DNA of 44,198 bases, taken from assembly GCA_003254885.1 (NCBI GenBank), contig QANT01007494.1, forward strand, positions 1 to 44,198, in the 5' to 3' direction. Below are positions 10,530-21,262 of the stretch, in pieces. The position numbers and the translations under genes were made by a program. This stretch comes from Purshia tridentata (lineage: Eukaryota; Streptophyta; Magnoliopsida; Rosales; Rosaceae). Position 1 is the first letter of the stretch; each line of letters opens with the position of its first letter. The notes under the pieces are model-generated. The model had not been told where the DNA came from and did not search any database. It worked only from the letters and a program-made list of their open reading frames with translations.

Positions 10530-13378
10530 TGATAGGACCCTCTCTGAATTCCACCCTGAAACTCGGAGAGATCCTGCGGGAATCCAATATCAAGGAAAAT
10601 CCTACCGAAAATTCGGCAGAACTTCCCCTGAAATTGGACTAACCCTTTGTCCAGGAAGACCTGCAAAAGCACTTCTAAACACTCAGCGCCTCTACCACAA
10701 ACAAAGGGGTCTTCGACCCAAGTTTCAGAACCAATTAGTTAAGTATTTAACTAGATTATCAGAGCGGTACTACAAATTTAACTAAAGAAATAAAATTTAC
10801 AAGGATAGCTAGTTCTTACAAATTACAAAAGTTCACTAGTTTGCCTCGACGTCCTTGGCCCGACTGTTCCACCGCTACAATCTGGGGGAAAAATTTAAAA
10901 CAACAGTGAAGGGAAAACTAGTGAGATGACTCAGTGAGTGTTTAAACTAAACTTATAAGTAAATCCATTTATTATGGCAAACTATAAAAATAACTGGGCA
11001 CTAAGACCTCACGTCTCTCTCTTTAAAATCCCTCAGTTTCAAATCACTTTCATAAAATCTACTAAAACTCCATATAAAAATCCGCATCTGAAATCCATTT
11101 TGAAAATTCTGATAAATCGATAAAAACTGGTCAAGCTCCCAGAATATCAAATAAGAATTGTAAGTTTATAAATATTGAAAACCTTCTTATAAACTGATAT
11201 AATAATAAAAATTGCTACCCAACCAGTTACCCACCAAACCTGCTGTACATGCGCAAGGCCCACAACCTGCCATACGCATGTAGGGCCAATAACCTGCCAT
11301 ACATGCGCAGGACCCACAACCTGGCATACGCATGCAGGGCCAATAATCCTACCGTACATGTGCAAAGTCGAAATCTGTCATACACATGCAGGGCCAATAG
11401 ACTGCCATACGTGCACGCAGGGTCACCCCCAGAGGGCAAGGCATCCCGGCACACGGCCCAAAACCTACATGTGTGTCATGATGGGTCCCAAACACCTTAT
11501 TGAACTGATCTGTGGCTGGGTACTTATACGGCATTTCAAAACCACTTTTATTTTCTCAAAACCACGACTAATAAATTCTTAGAAATCATGATCCTTCGAA
11601 ATCCAACATATTCTCAACCTCAAGCATGAAAACATTTTTGAATTCTTTCTGTCTCACCAAAGCATGAAATCCAGTATAACAATTTCCAAACCCAAAGTCT
11701 AAAACGAACTTATTTAAGAAATCCAGAGACTAAACTTACGAACCAAATAGTATTTATAATTTAAATAAATCAGAGCTCAAATAAACTCAAACTAACAATA
11801 TGAATTTAATCATAAAATCCATAAACAATTCATAACAAAGTCCACTCACAGAGATAGCCTAGCTTTGGTCTCCGAATGGATCGTCCCTGGACTCGGGAGT
11901 GTCGCCTAACATGAGAACGACAAGAAGTTAAAATACTATTCAATTTAAGGTTGTAAAAACACAAATGCACGTTCTAGGCATTACGCTCCACAAATTTATA
12001 TTTAACTATAGCCCAACTTATTTACCGTCTCGACTCAAAACCCAATGCTACTAGCTCGTTTTATCTGGTAAATTTCCCCAATTAACCTTCTTTCTACCTA
12101 ACTTGACCGAGGGTTGTTCAAGTGTCGTTTCAAAACCCAATAAGTGTCCAATTTCACTTCAAAGTCACCATTTCTCCGATTTCCTTCAAACTAACTATTT
12201 TAAACATCAATAAATCATTCTTAAGGGTGAAAATCACTCCCAATTGCAATTAAATCTCCATGAACACCTTAGATTTCTAGAAATACCGAAATGGACATAA
12301 GCCTCAACTATCAAACTTCCAATTTCCTCACTATTTTCCAAATTCCTCATTCCAATCTTCAATTAAAGGTTCCTAATTACAGAAATTGCCCAAAACACCT
12401 CACAATTTGTATTTAATCTGAAGATCAAAGCTAAACCTGAAATGCCTTAAACCCCCAAAATTTAAGTTTCAAAATTCTCAAATCAAACGATCAATTAAGT
12501 CCCAAATCACCCCAAATCCATCCTTAACCTCACAATTACACAAAACAACCATCAATTTCACCCAAACAAGGCCAACCCGAAACGGGTCTCAAAATCCCCA
12601 AAGTTTCAATCCTACAAAATACTCGAAATTGAACAACCAAATTAGAGGGAAAAGAAAGCCCACACCTAGTGGAGAAAAACGCACCAAAAACTTTGAAGAT
12701 TGGAGCTTGGAGGAGGCCGAAACCAAGGGAGTAAGGTCGGCGAATTTGCTTGAGTCAGCAACAGTGCGAAGCCTCTATAAGTTTCAATACTCAATGAATC
12801 AACCTGACTTTTAGAGGGTAGAAATTAGACACATAAAGGAACATTTCTCTATTTTGAGTTTTCTCATTTGGAGCTGAGAAATGGGTCGTATTTGACTCAC
12901 AAAGAGGAAGAGAGGAGTGAAAGTGAGAGAACACAGGAGAGAGAAAGAAAAGAGAGAAAAATGAGGAGGGATGCGTGAGAGTGGAGAGAGAAAGAGTCTT
13001 GAAAAATCTAGATTTTTGATCTCTAAATCCCATCTTTGCAAAATTACAAGTTTGCCACTCGCTTCCCACATTCGTAACTTCCAAACCGTAGCTCTGATGG
13101 ACGCATGCTTCGTGTCTACAAACTCGTGAAGTCAAGCTCTACGCAACCATGTCAAAGTCAACTCTGAAATTCTAGTAATTTAAAAAGGCAACCTTTGGGT
13201 CTCTTACCACGTTCCTAGCTTTCTAACTGTAGCTCTAAACAACCCATGCCGCATGTCAACGAACTCGTGAGCTCAAGACCTTCCTAACGGACCAAGGGTC
13301 AAAATTAAAATCCCACTCAAAACAAAAGTCAACTGTGGGCCCTATTAGAATTTACTTAGTAAGGTACGGGCCGTTACA
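10530..13378 (-). mobile_element. Solo LTR A3 (family A)
   Basis: Reverse orientation: plus strand TGATAGGACCC ... GGGCCGTTACA, with perfect duplication AAAAC (10525-10529, 13379-13383). It is 2849 bp. Predicted intron 1 is 11906-12684 (779 nt), with a slightly divergent donor GTGCGT. The repeat module lies at about 11235-11505. It landed inside the palindromic array of the copia spacer. Length without intron 1 is 2070 bp. Confidence 0.92.
11906..12684 (-). other. Predicted intron 1 inside LTR A3
   Basis: A 779-nt block in the same place as in A1, A2 and A4. The minus strand reads TTTTTG/GTGCGTTTTTC at the donor and ATGTTAG/GCGACACTCCCGAG at the acceptor. The donor is weaker than the GTGAGT seen in the other copies. 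Confidence 0.65.
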
Positions 13379-13391
13379 AAAACAATCATGC

Positions 13392-13562
13392 TGTGGGACC
13401 GGTCCTCTCAGGGAGAGGATTGGTCCTCTGGGCAAAAGAAGGAAAATGAAGCCTCTGTGAGACTGGTCCTCTGAGTGAGAGGATCGGTCCTCTAGGACCA
13501 AGATCATTCTCCATTCTGTGGGACCGGTCCTCCCAGGGAGAGGATCGATTCTCTAGACGGAA
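13392..13562. repeat. Array of palindromic double dyads in the copia spacer
   Basis: Three units begin with a CTGTGGGACCGG-type sequence at about 13391, 13455 and 13515. Each has GGACCGGTCC (or a one-base variant) and, after CTC(C/T)CAGGGAGA, a GGATCGATCC-type dyad. Unit spacing is about 60 bp. The same motif is upstream of the TATA box in both copia LTRs. Each dyad can form a short perfect hairpin. A fourth unit (10473-10513) lies across the A3 insertion. Confidence 0.8.
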
Positions 13563-14134
13563 AGTTGAATCCAAAGAGAAAAAATGCCCTAAAACTGACT
13601 AGAAACTCCCCCTAAACACATGCCATATGCAAAATGCAAAGCAAACAATGAAAAATGCATGACAAAAGTGAATAACAAGAGAGAGTAAGGAATCATGAAA
13701 GCTGAAGATGACATAAAACAATTTCAGACACAAACAAAGTGAAAAGAGTCAATCCAAAAGAGAATGCATCTAGAGATAATTAAATCAAACCAGATTCCAA
13801 AGAGAACGCATGAGACAAATCACAAACTTAAGATAGAACAATGAGCCTTGATTTTAGAAACAACCGAAGAAGATGGGCAACGAGAAACGAAATTGTAAAA
13901 CAAAATAAAATGCAAACAAACTCCCCATATTTTTTATTTATTTATTTTTAATATTCTTGAGGGGAAAACATTAATGGAAGCTAACGCACGAAGGAGAAGG
14001 TAGCCTTTTCCACACGAGGCAAGCAAACATGTCTTGACCTGTTGATGGCTTGACTCTAAACCTTAGGCAACCCTCTCCAATTTTCTTAAACATGAGATGT
14101 AGATACTAAAGCAGAGATTGTCCATCAATTCAGT
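13563..14134 (-). other. Copia spacer, non-coding
   Basis: AT-rich spacer between RNase H and the extra ORF. I see no ORF, tRNA or further repeat unit. Near 13925-13960 there is a T-rich low-complexity run. Confidence 0.6.
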
Positions 14135-16258
14135 TGACGAGACCGCCCCGGAGTTTACCTCGAGACGACCCTGTGGGGACGCCATGTCTCACTTCATGGC
14201 CCCAATCCTGTCGAAAATTTGGCCGCATCTCCTTTGTAGAAAGCCTTACCCAAAAATAAGATATGCCCTATTATAACTCAACAATATCCAAAATATCCCA
14301 ACAAAAATTTCGAACAAAAAAATAATCAAATCGACAACAAACCCAAAGTGGTCACCTCATGGTGACCTCAGAGCATATTTAAAGGAATTACATCATTCGA
14401 AAGAAAAGAATAACTGAAATAAATAAATGAGACTATACCTACATAGTCTCGGATGTCAGAAGGCGCAGAAGTGGCTCGATGCTCAAGTGGCATGAACGAG
14501 ATCCTTGTCACCTGGGGGAGAACATTTAAAACACAAAACTATGAGATAAAACTTAGTGAGTGGACCAAAAAATAATTTAAACACTTCCTTTTTTCAACAT
14601 AAATATATTAACATAGAACTTGTCTTTCGAATTCCCCAGTTTTAAAACCAATTCACAAAATCATAATATCAAAGTACAAATCCCAAGTCCCATCCGTCAT
14701 AAATCCAAAATCTTCATAATTATACTATGTATAATTTCAGAAAAACTAAATATGCATATACGGTTCCAAATATTTATAAGAGTTAAAACATTAAATATAA
14801 GTAGTAGCGGCACAAAACATTTACCAATAAATCAAAATACTTAAAACTCACACCGTAGTACCCACAAACTCTCTATCAATAAGTGCACATGGGCCAACTA
14901 CGTGTACATAAATATGGCTAACCTTTATCAATACGCAAACACATAATGGTTCGCATAGATTCTCAACTTTATCAATAAGCGCGTAGATAGTGCACCAAGA
15001 CACACGGCCCAAAGCCTATATGTATGAACCGATAGGTCCCAAAGACCTATAACCAACCATTTACCCCTAACTACTGTCCAGTGGTCATAAACCAATATCT
15101 CCACAAACATATCATTTGTACATTCTCAAAATACCACAAGATAAAATATTTGCGAAGAAAAGAATTATCCAATCAAACCACAATTTCAATAGATACTTAA
15201 ATAAATTCAAAACGAATCTTAAAACATTTGAAAGAGAAACTTTGAAACTAAAAATCCACTCACAAACTTGGCGAGCAAAACGTAAGCCTCGCCGATCACC
15301 CAATTAGCTGGCAACACCCAAAAACTTCCCCGAAAACACTCCCGATCGTCCTGTACAAATACATAAGATCCAAATTGGTTCCCAAAAGCCTTAAAATAAG
15401 GAAAAGAACATTTTTGGTCACTAGACGGTCCAGCACTGCAGCACGTGTCGGCCCCGGCGGCGGCCACCGGAAAGTTGACTTTTTTAGCGACCAACTCAGA
15501 AAATGAAATTGACCATACCAAATCGACGGGCTTGACGAGAGGAACAACTTTATCAATTGGGCCGAGTCCAAAAAGTGGCTACAAGTGGCCGGAAAATCCC
15601 AATTTAGGTCTGAAATTTCTGTCCCTGATCTGAAAATTCAAACCTACACGAAAAATTGCAAATCACATATGGTTGGAAAGCTTGAAACTTGAGGATTTCA
15701 GAAAGGTAAGAATCGAACCAAACTGAGGTTGGACAAAGTAGGAATTTGGATTTGAAACTCACGGTAGCCGAAACTTCCAAGGCTCGAGTTGTTGTCCACA
15801 GTGGTCCGATCGAGACGATTTGGGTATGAATGGAAAGAGGATGAAGAGCCGAACAAAAGCCAACCAACCTGACGTCTAGCAGATGCTGCCCATGCCCCCC
15901 ACGAGCGGTCAGAAAGTGCAACGGCGATTCTGATTGCCCAAATACTGTTCACGCATAATTTTGTATAATTTTCATTTTTCTTTTTAAAATGAAATTATTT
16001 TTCATATTTATATTTTCCCCTCCAAACTGCAAATGTGCATAACTCCTAAACCATAACTCCAAATTACGAGCCGTTTCTTCCTACACGCTTGTAAGGTCAA
16101 GCTCTATGCACCCATATAAAAATTTGGGCTGAAACACCCTTTTAAAAATATATGTCCCTTGCAAAAACAAAACTTCCCTAAGAGAGGGCCAATTGTAAAT
16201 TCACCCCAATGACTTTAAATGACGATCCAACAAGGAATACTAGGGGTCGGTCATAACA
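14135..16258 (-). mobile_element. Solo LTR of family B
   Basis: Reverse orientation: plus strand TGACGAGACCGCC ... GGTCGGTCATAACA, with perfect duplication TCAGT (14130-14134, 16259-16263). It is 2124 bp. The family differs from A and C over most of its length. It shares the head of their repeat module (14998-15051, the reverse complement of GGTCTTTGGGACC ... GGCTTTGGGCCGTGTG), a GTGAGTGGA donor-like site after a predicted small exon (near 15260-15350), and a CCCCCAG acceptor-like site (about 14510-14520). It has no 27-bp array. Confidence 0.9.
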
Positions 16259-16263
16259 TCAGT

Positions 16264-16587
16264 GTTGTAACCAAAATAAACACAAATATGTTTTGAAGAA
16301 GTAAATGAAAAGAATCATAAGCTTCTAAGTACTGTTAGAAAGACAAAATTAACAAGAGATGCAAACGAAATAGAGAACCCACTTGGCTCAACCAAATGCC
16401 CAAAAACCATGGCAAGTTATCAAAAGCACTAAGACTCAATTACTCATCGCAAGTTCTATGCATGAAATGCATGAGATGCCCTTTTTTTTTGTTTTTTATT
16501 TATTTGAAGACAAGCTAATGCATGCAAATGCAACTAATCTATATGAAGCGCACAATGATATGAGAGATACATGAGTGAGAAAGAGTT
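16264..16587 (-). other. Copia sequence just downstream of pol, non-coding
   Basis: AT-rich with no coding frame of note, starting right after the RNase H stop. It includes a T-run at about 16483-16500. Confidence 0.55.
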
Positions 16588-17259
16588 TCAGTCAATTGCA
16601 TAAACACTAATGGACTTCAGAAAAGATTCAAACATGAGGTTATCTAAAGGTTTAGTGAAGAGATCGGCAAGCTGATTTTCAAAATTAACAAACTCAATGA
16701 TCAATGTACGATCTTCAACCAAGTTACTAATAAAGTGGTGACGAATGTCAATGTGTTTTGTGCAAGAGTGTTGAACAGGATTCTTAGCAATATTAATAGC
16801 ACTCATATTATCACAATACACAACAAAAGTAGCATGCTCAAAACCATAATCACAAATCATTTGTTTTATCCAAAGTAACTAAGTACAACAACTACCAGCA
16901 GCTATATACTCAGCTTCAGCAGTAGATAAGGAAACACAATTTTTCTTTTTGCTATGCCACGAAATAAGGTTATTGCCTACATAAAAGCAATCACCCAGTG
17001 TACTTTTACAATCATCAGCATTACCTCCCCAATCAGCATCAGAATATCCAGAAAATTCAACATTTGTATCAAATGAATACCAAATACTATAATCAAGAGT
17101 ATCATTAACATAACGAATAATACGTTTAACAGCATGTTTATGAGACTCTTTAGAATCAGATTGAAAACGAGCACAAAAACCAAAACTGAAAGTGATATTA
17201 GGCCTACTAGCAGTACACAGGTAATGCAAACTACCTATCATACTTTTATACTCAGTTTG
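16588..17259 (-). pseudogene. Copia pol, end of RT and RNase H
   Basis: Motifs in order: MIGSLHYLCTASRPNITFSF (RT end, typical of copia), YSDADWGG (first RNase H Asp), SWHSKKKNCVSLSTAEAEYI (Glu within TAEAEY), VVYCDNMSAI (Asp), then KHIDIRHHFI and ADLFTKPL near the C-terminus. These are the standard copia RNase H landmarks. An in-frame TAG at 16879-16881 splits the domain, probably from CAG. The reading frame is otherwise continuous. The upstream portion is displaced to 24219 by element C. Confidence 0.93.
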
Positions 17260-20210
17260 TGTAACACCCCGTAACTTCCAAAGTTGTTTTCAAAAGCTTT
17301 TTAAAGGTTTTCGAGATTTTACTAGAAAAGTAAAACGTTTTTGGACGTTTTTCGAATTTTAAAGTTTGACTTTTAAACTTGAGCTAAAGTTGACTTTTTG
17401 TTCGGGTGAAGTTTTGGCATTGACATTGGGTCCGTTAGAAAGGTTTCGTTCTCACGAGTTCGTAGACACGTAGCACGCTTCAAATGAAGTTACGGACGTG
17501 TGAAGGGAGGGGCAAACTTGTAATTTTGGAAAAGTTGGTTTTTAAAAAGGGGCAAGTCAGACTTTTCACCCTCACTTTCTCTCTCCTCCCCTTCCCGCAG
17601 TCTCTCTCTCTCTCTCTCTCTCTCGCGAGTTCTCTCCCAGCCGCCACTGTCATTGGCGCGTGGGGGCGCGTCCGGCGGCAGCTGGACTCTGGCTTTGGTC
17701 CACCGTGCTCGCCTCCCTCCCCTCTTCTTTCCCGTGGTGGCGCCTCCTCCTGAAACAGCCTGGAACAAGAAGAATCGTTCGCGCATAGTCGATGTCACGG
17801 CGGCGATCGCGGGGATTCCGGCGACGACGCGACCTCCCACCTGCCCAGACCCCTTCGTCTCGTCGAGCCTAGCGTGTTGGTGGGTTCGATTGAACCGTTG
17901 AACCGTCGTGGACGGCAGATCGAGTGTGGGTGTGCTGACGGCTTCTCTGGCAGTTTTCACCCTTTTTCGGCCACTTTTGAGCTTCGACCCAGGTTTGAGA
18001 ATTGATCCTCTCAACCTTCTCTACCTGACTGTGTCGTCCGTTTTTTACGAAAGTGAATTTTGGATTTTGACAGGTTGACCACCGTTGACCACCGTTGAGC
18101 ACCGCGGGTCTCGCCGCGTGTGATGGTCCAGCGACCGTTTCCTTGGTTTTTGGCCTCGGGCCAACCACCCAAACAGTTTCTTGGACTTCTCGTGTGTTTT
18201 TCAGGGCCGGGCAGCCACTGTGTGTGGTGGTTCCCGCCTGTTTCAGTAGTTTGTTGGCCTGTTTGTGAACTCTAGTTTGTTTTTTGGTTTATCTGGCCTT
18301 AACAGGTACGCTTGGCTCGGGAATTGTATTTCCGATGCCGTTGTGCTGCCGGATTTTAGAATCCGAGCAAAGGAGCCACGAAGGACAGTTCGGTTTCGCG
18401 TGGTACACTGTGAATGAATTAAGTTCAATTTATTTGGTTGATTTGTGTGCTACCTTGTTGTTACTTGTGTGCTTGGTTGTTAGTTAGTTGGGTATCGATT
18501 TGGATTGGAAGATCCTAAAAGGTTTGAGGTTATTTTGGGAAATTGAGGATTAAGTTGGATTTTAAGTAAGTATCAGAGGTTATTGTTGAGGATTAATGAG
18601 TCCAGGTGAAGACTTTTGATTAGGATTGGGATTTCCGAGGGTTTAAGGTTATTGCTTTTCAAGGTGATTAGTGCTGTGAGCTAGTGTGGATTTTGGTTTT
18701 GGGAACTGATTTTGAGAACTTAGTTTATTCTTGGTTAAAGTTAAAGGTTTGATTTGGCTTATCAGTTTTTGGTAATGTTTGGTTCTTTAAGAAAGGATTT
18801 AATTTTAAGTTCGAGCTTTGGTTAATTTTCTTGTCATATCAAAAGGTTTTGAACCTGGTTTGGTGATTGAAATGGAAATATTCTTTTTTCGGATTGGTAC
18901 TGTTTTCAAAGCACCCAATTGGTACTCTTTCAGCTTCCCAGTTTAGAGAGGTCTTTGGGACCCATCATGGCACACATGTAGGCTTTGGGTCGTGTGCTGG
19001 GATGCCTTGCCCTTTGGGGGTGACCCTGTGTGCACGTATGACAGTTTGTTGGCCCTGCATGTGTATGACACACTTTGGCTCTACACATGTACGGCAAGAT
19101 TATTGGCCTTGCATGCATACGGTAGGTTGTGGGTCCTGCACATGTACTGTAGGTTAGCTGGACGTGGATTAGGTGACAGTTTCCTTATCTTGTCAGTTTA
19201 CAGATTGATATTTGGTTATTAAATTACAGTTCTTGTTTAATAATTTGAGAATTTGATCAGATTTATTGATTTCTAAGAGTTTTCCAAATGGATTTGAAAT
19301 TGGTAATTTTTTTTTTTCCCTTTCGTGAATTTTATGAAATGCTTTAAAGCTGGGGAATCTCAAAGAGTGACAGTGAGGTGTTGAGAAACTTTGAATTTTA
19401 AAGGATTAAGCGAGAATCGATTACCGTGGTTTGCGTGACAGAGGTTATTTGAGGTCAAGGGTTTAAGTGAGGGTGTGATTCTAAGATATTAGGGAAGTTA
19501 GTTGGTTCTAAATTTTGAGCTTGAGGTGTAACTTAAGGTTATCTTTCAACTTAAGGAATCGATCTGAGGATAGTGGAAGTTGTAGTTGAGACTGAGAATC
19601 GGTGAAGTTTAGGAATTCCTTATCTTTGGTGCTAAGGGTTTAGTTCTGTTATTTGAGGATATTTGAGTATTACTGACTATAGTGGATTTGTTTGGTTTAG
19701 AGGATTTTGTGACCAAGTTGAGGATCGGTGTTTTACCAGAGAAGGAATCGTTGGTATCAGTGAGTGGAGGATTGATTAGTAATTTGGTGAATTTACAATT
19801 TGAGGTTTAAGTTGGTTCTATGATTTGATTATTTTACTGAATTATTAATTTGAGGTTTCTATTTAGTTTTCACTCATACGAGCTCTAGTGAGCTTACCGG
19901 GTTTGTGTTTAAACCCGGTGCAGCTTTGGGTGGGTGCAGGGTTTGTTTTGCAGGTCAGGCAGGCTGAGGAGACAGTGGAAAGAAGACGAGGCAGTGGGGA
20001 CCAGCAGTGTTTCAGAACTTAGTTTTACAGTTTGATTTTCATGTAAAAGGTTTTACAGCTTGGTTTTATAAACGCGCTTTTGTAAATTACAGTTGTTTCA
20101 GTAAATTATTTTATATTCATGGCTCACAGTTTCAGAAAAGGGCCCAAAGTTTCAGGAAACAGTTTTCAGTTTCAGTTGGTTTTCACGTGCTCGAGGGTCT
20201 GGGCGTGACA
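17260..20210 (+). repeat. Family C 5' LTR
   Basis: TGTAACACCCCG ... GGGCGTGACA. Predicted leader features: CT-rich patch with (TC)n at 17603-17625, an 81-nt predicted intron (17993-18073), exon starting after TTAACAG at 18305, donor-like GTGAATG at 18410, acceptor TTTTGCAG at 19953. The shared module GGTCTTTGGGACC plus 27-bp repeats is at about 18949-19155. Confidence 0.9.
17993..18073 (+). other. Predicted 81-nt intron in family C 5' LTR
   Basis: Runs GTTTGAGAATT ... GGATTTTGACAG and is flanked by CTTCGACCCAG and GTTGACCACCG. Solo LTR C3 joins these two flanks directly at 26358/26357. Copies of the same block are at 21998-22078 and 43119-43198. Confidence 0.65.
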
Positions 20211-21262
20211 GAATGGTATCAGATCTAGACCGGCCGGAAGTGTGGGGATTGCAAGACCCAGGGACCAAGACCCTGATGTGGGCGGTTACTGGGCAGTGGC
20301 AAGCTACCAGGTGAGGTGAAGTGAGCGATCCCACGCTGCCCAGAGCTGGAAAGGTGATGTTACAGAGGAAAGCCAGTTGGAAAGAAAGAAAGTTTGGAAA
20401 AACTACAGTTTCAGTAAAACCAGTTTCAGAAAAGAATTGACTTTCCAAAGTATTTTCAAAAAAGTGTTTAGTTGAGCCATGAAATTGTTTGAGGAAGTTT
20501 TTAGATGTGTCCCTTGCACTGCCATCGTCTCTCCTGCTCCTCAGCAAGCTCAGAAAAGTTGAAGTGGTTTAAGAAAGGTTTGATAGTTGGTGAAGTTGTT
20601 CAGTGAGAGCAGAGTTAGCTTGGTTAAGGTTTGGAAAAAGGAAATTTAGTGGCTTGAATAGTTTCAACCTAGTGAGCTCAGTTTACGAGTTAGCAGAGTT
20701 ACCGAGGAAGTAGCTAGGTGGGGCCTAGGCTGTTGACTTACGGACGTTAGGGTTTGCACTTTGGTGGTTTTTCTTGAGTTTTAGGCCGCTTTTGACCAGT
20801 TTACTTGTCAGTTTTCATTGGCTTTCAATGTTGTTCAGAGTGGCGCATCGAAAGCGTAGTGGAAGTTCAGGAAGAGCAGAATCAGGAGTTGTCAAAAGTT
20901 GTGGCAAGGCGGACTACTCAAAGGCAGTGAAGACCTTGTGGGTCGTACTCGAAGGTTTCGGAGTTCAGTTGCGAGAAGAGACGACAGCTCGTTGCTGCTA
21001 GTTTTCCAGTTTCTTACGTGTTTGTTGCTTGTTTGTGCTAGTACTCAGTTTTGTTTTTTTTAGAAAGCTTTGAAAAGGGGTTTCAGCTTTAAAAAGGGTT
21101 TTTAGTTTTAAAAGAAAAAGGTTTTAAGTTTGAAAGAGTTTTCAGTTTGGACTTGTGTGCTTATACTTGCTTGTGTTGTTTGCTGGTGATTGTGAGAAGG
21201 ATTTCTCTTCTTACTTTTCACCTTGGGAATTTCGAGGATGAAATTCTTTTAAGGGGGTAGAT
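20211..21262 (+). other. Internal region of element C, no recognisable gene
   Basis: It starts with GAA and the primer site TGGTATCAGATCTAGAC (20214-20230), complementary to initiator-Met tRNA in its first ten bases. One frame (20774-21001) is open for 75 codons but has no familiar motif, so I do not call it a gene. The 3' end reads TTTCGAGGATGAAATTC before the polypurine tract AAGGGGGTAGAT (21251-21262), a wording common at the end of gypsy elements. Confidence 0.75.

Noticed and set aside
17490..18014. Long open frame of 174 codons on the minus strand in the family C LTR
   Set aside because: It runs antisense through the CT/GC-rich leader and the predicted intron. Composition is Arg/Gly/Ser/Pro-rich, no domain is visible, and sister LTRs open or close it differently. 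It is a by-product of base composition.
20774..21001. 75-codon frame in the internal region of element C as a possible small gag remnant
   Set aside because: No capsid motif or zinc knuckle. The length is what chance could give here. Kept only as a note in the internal-region entry.
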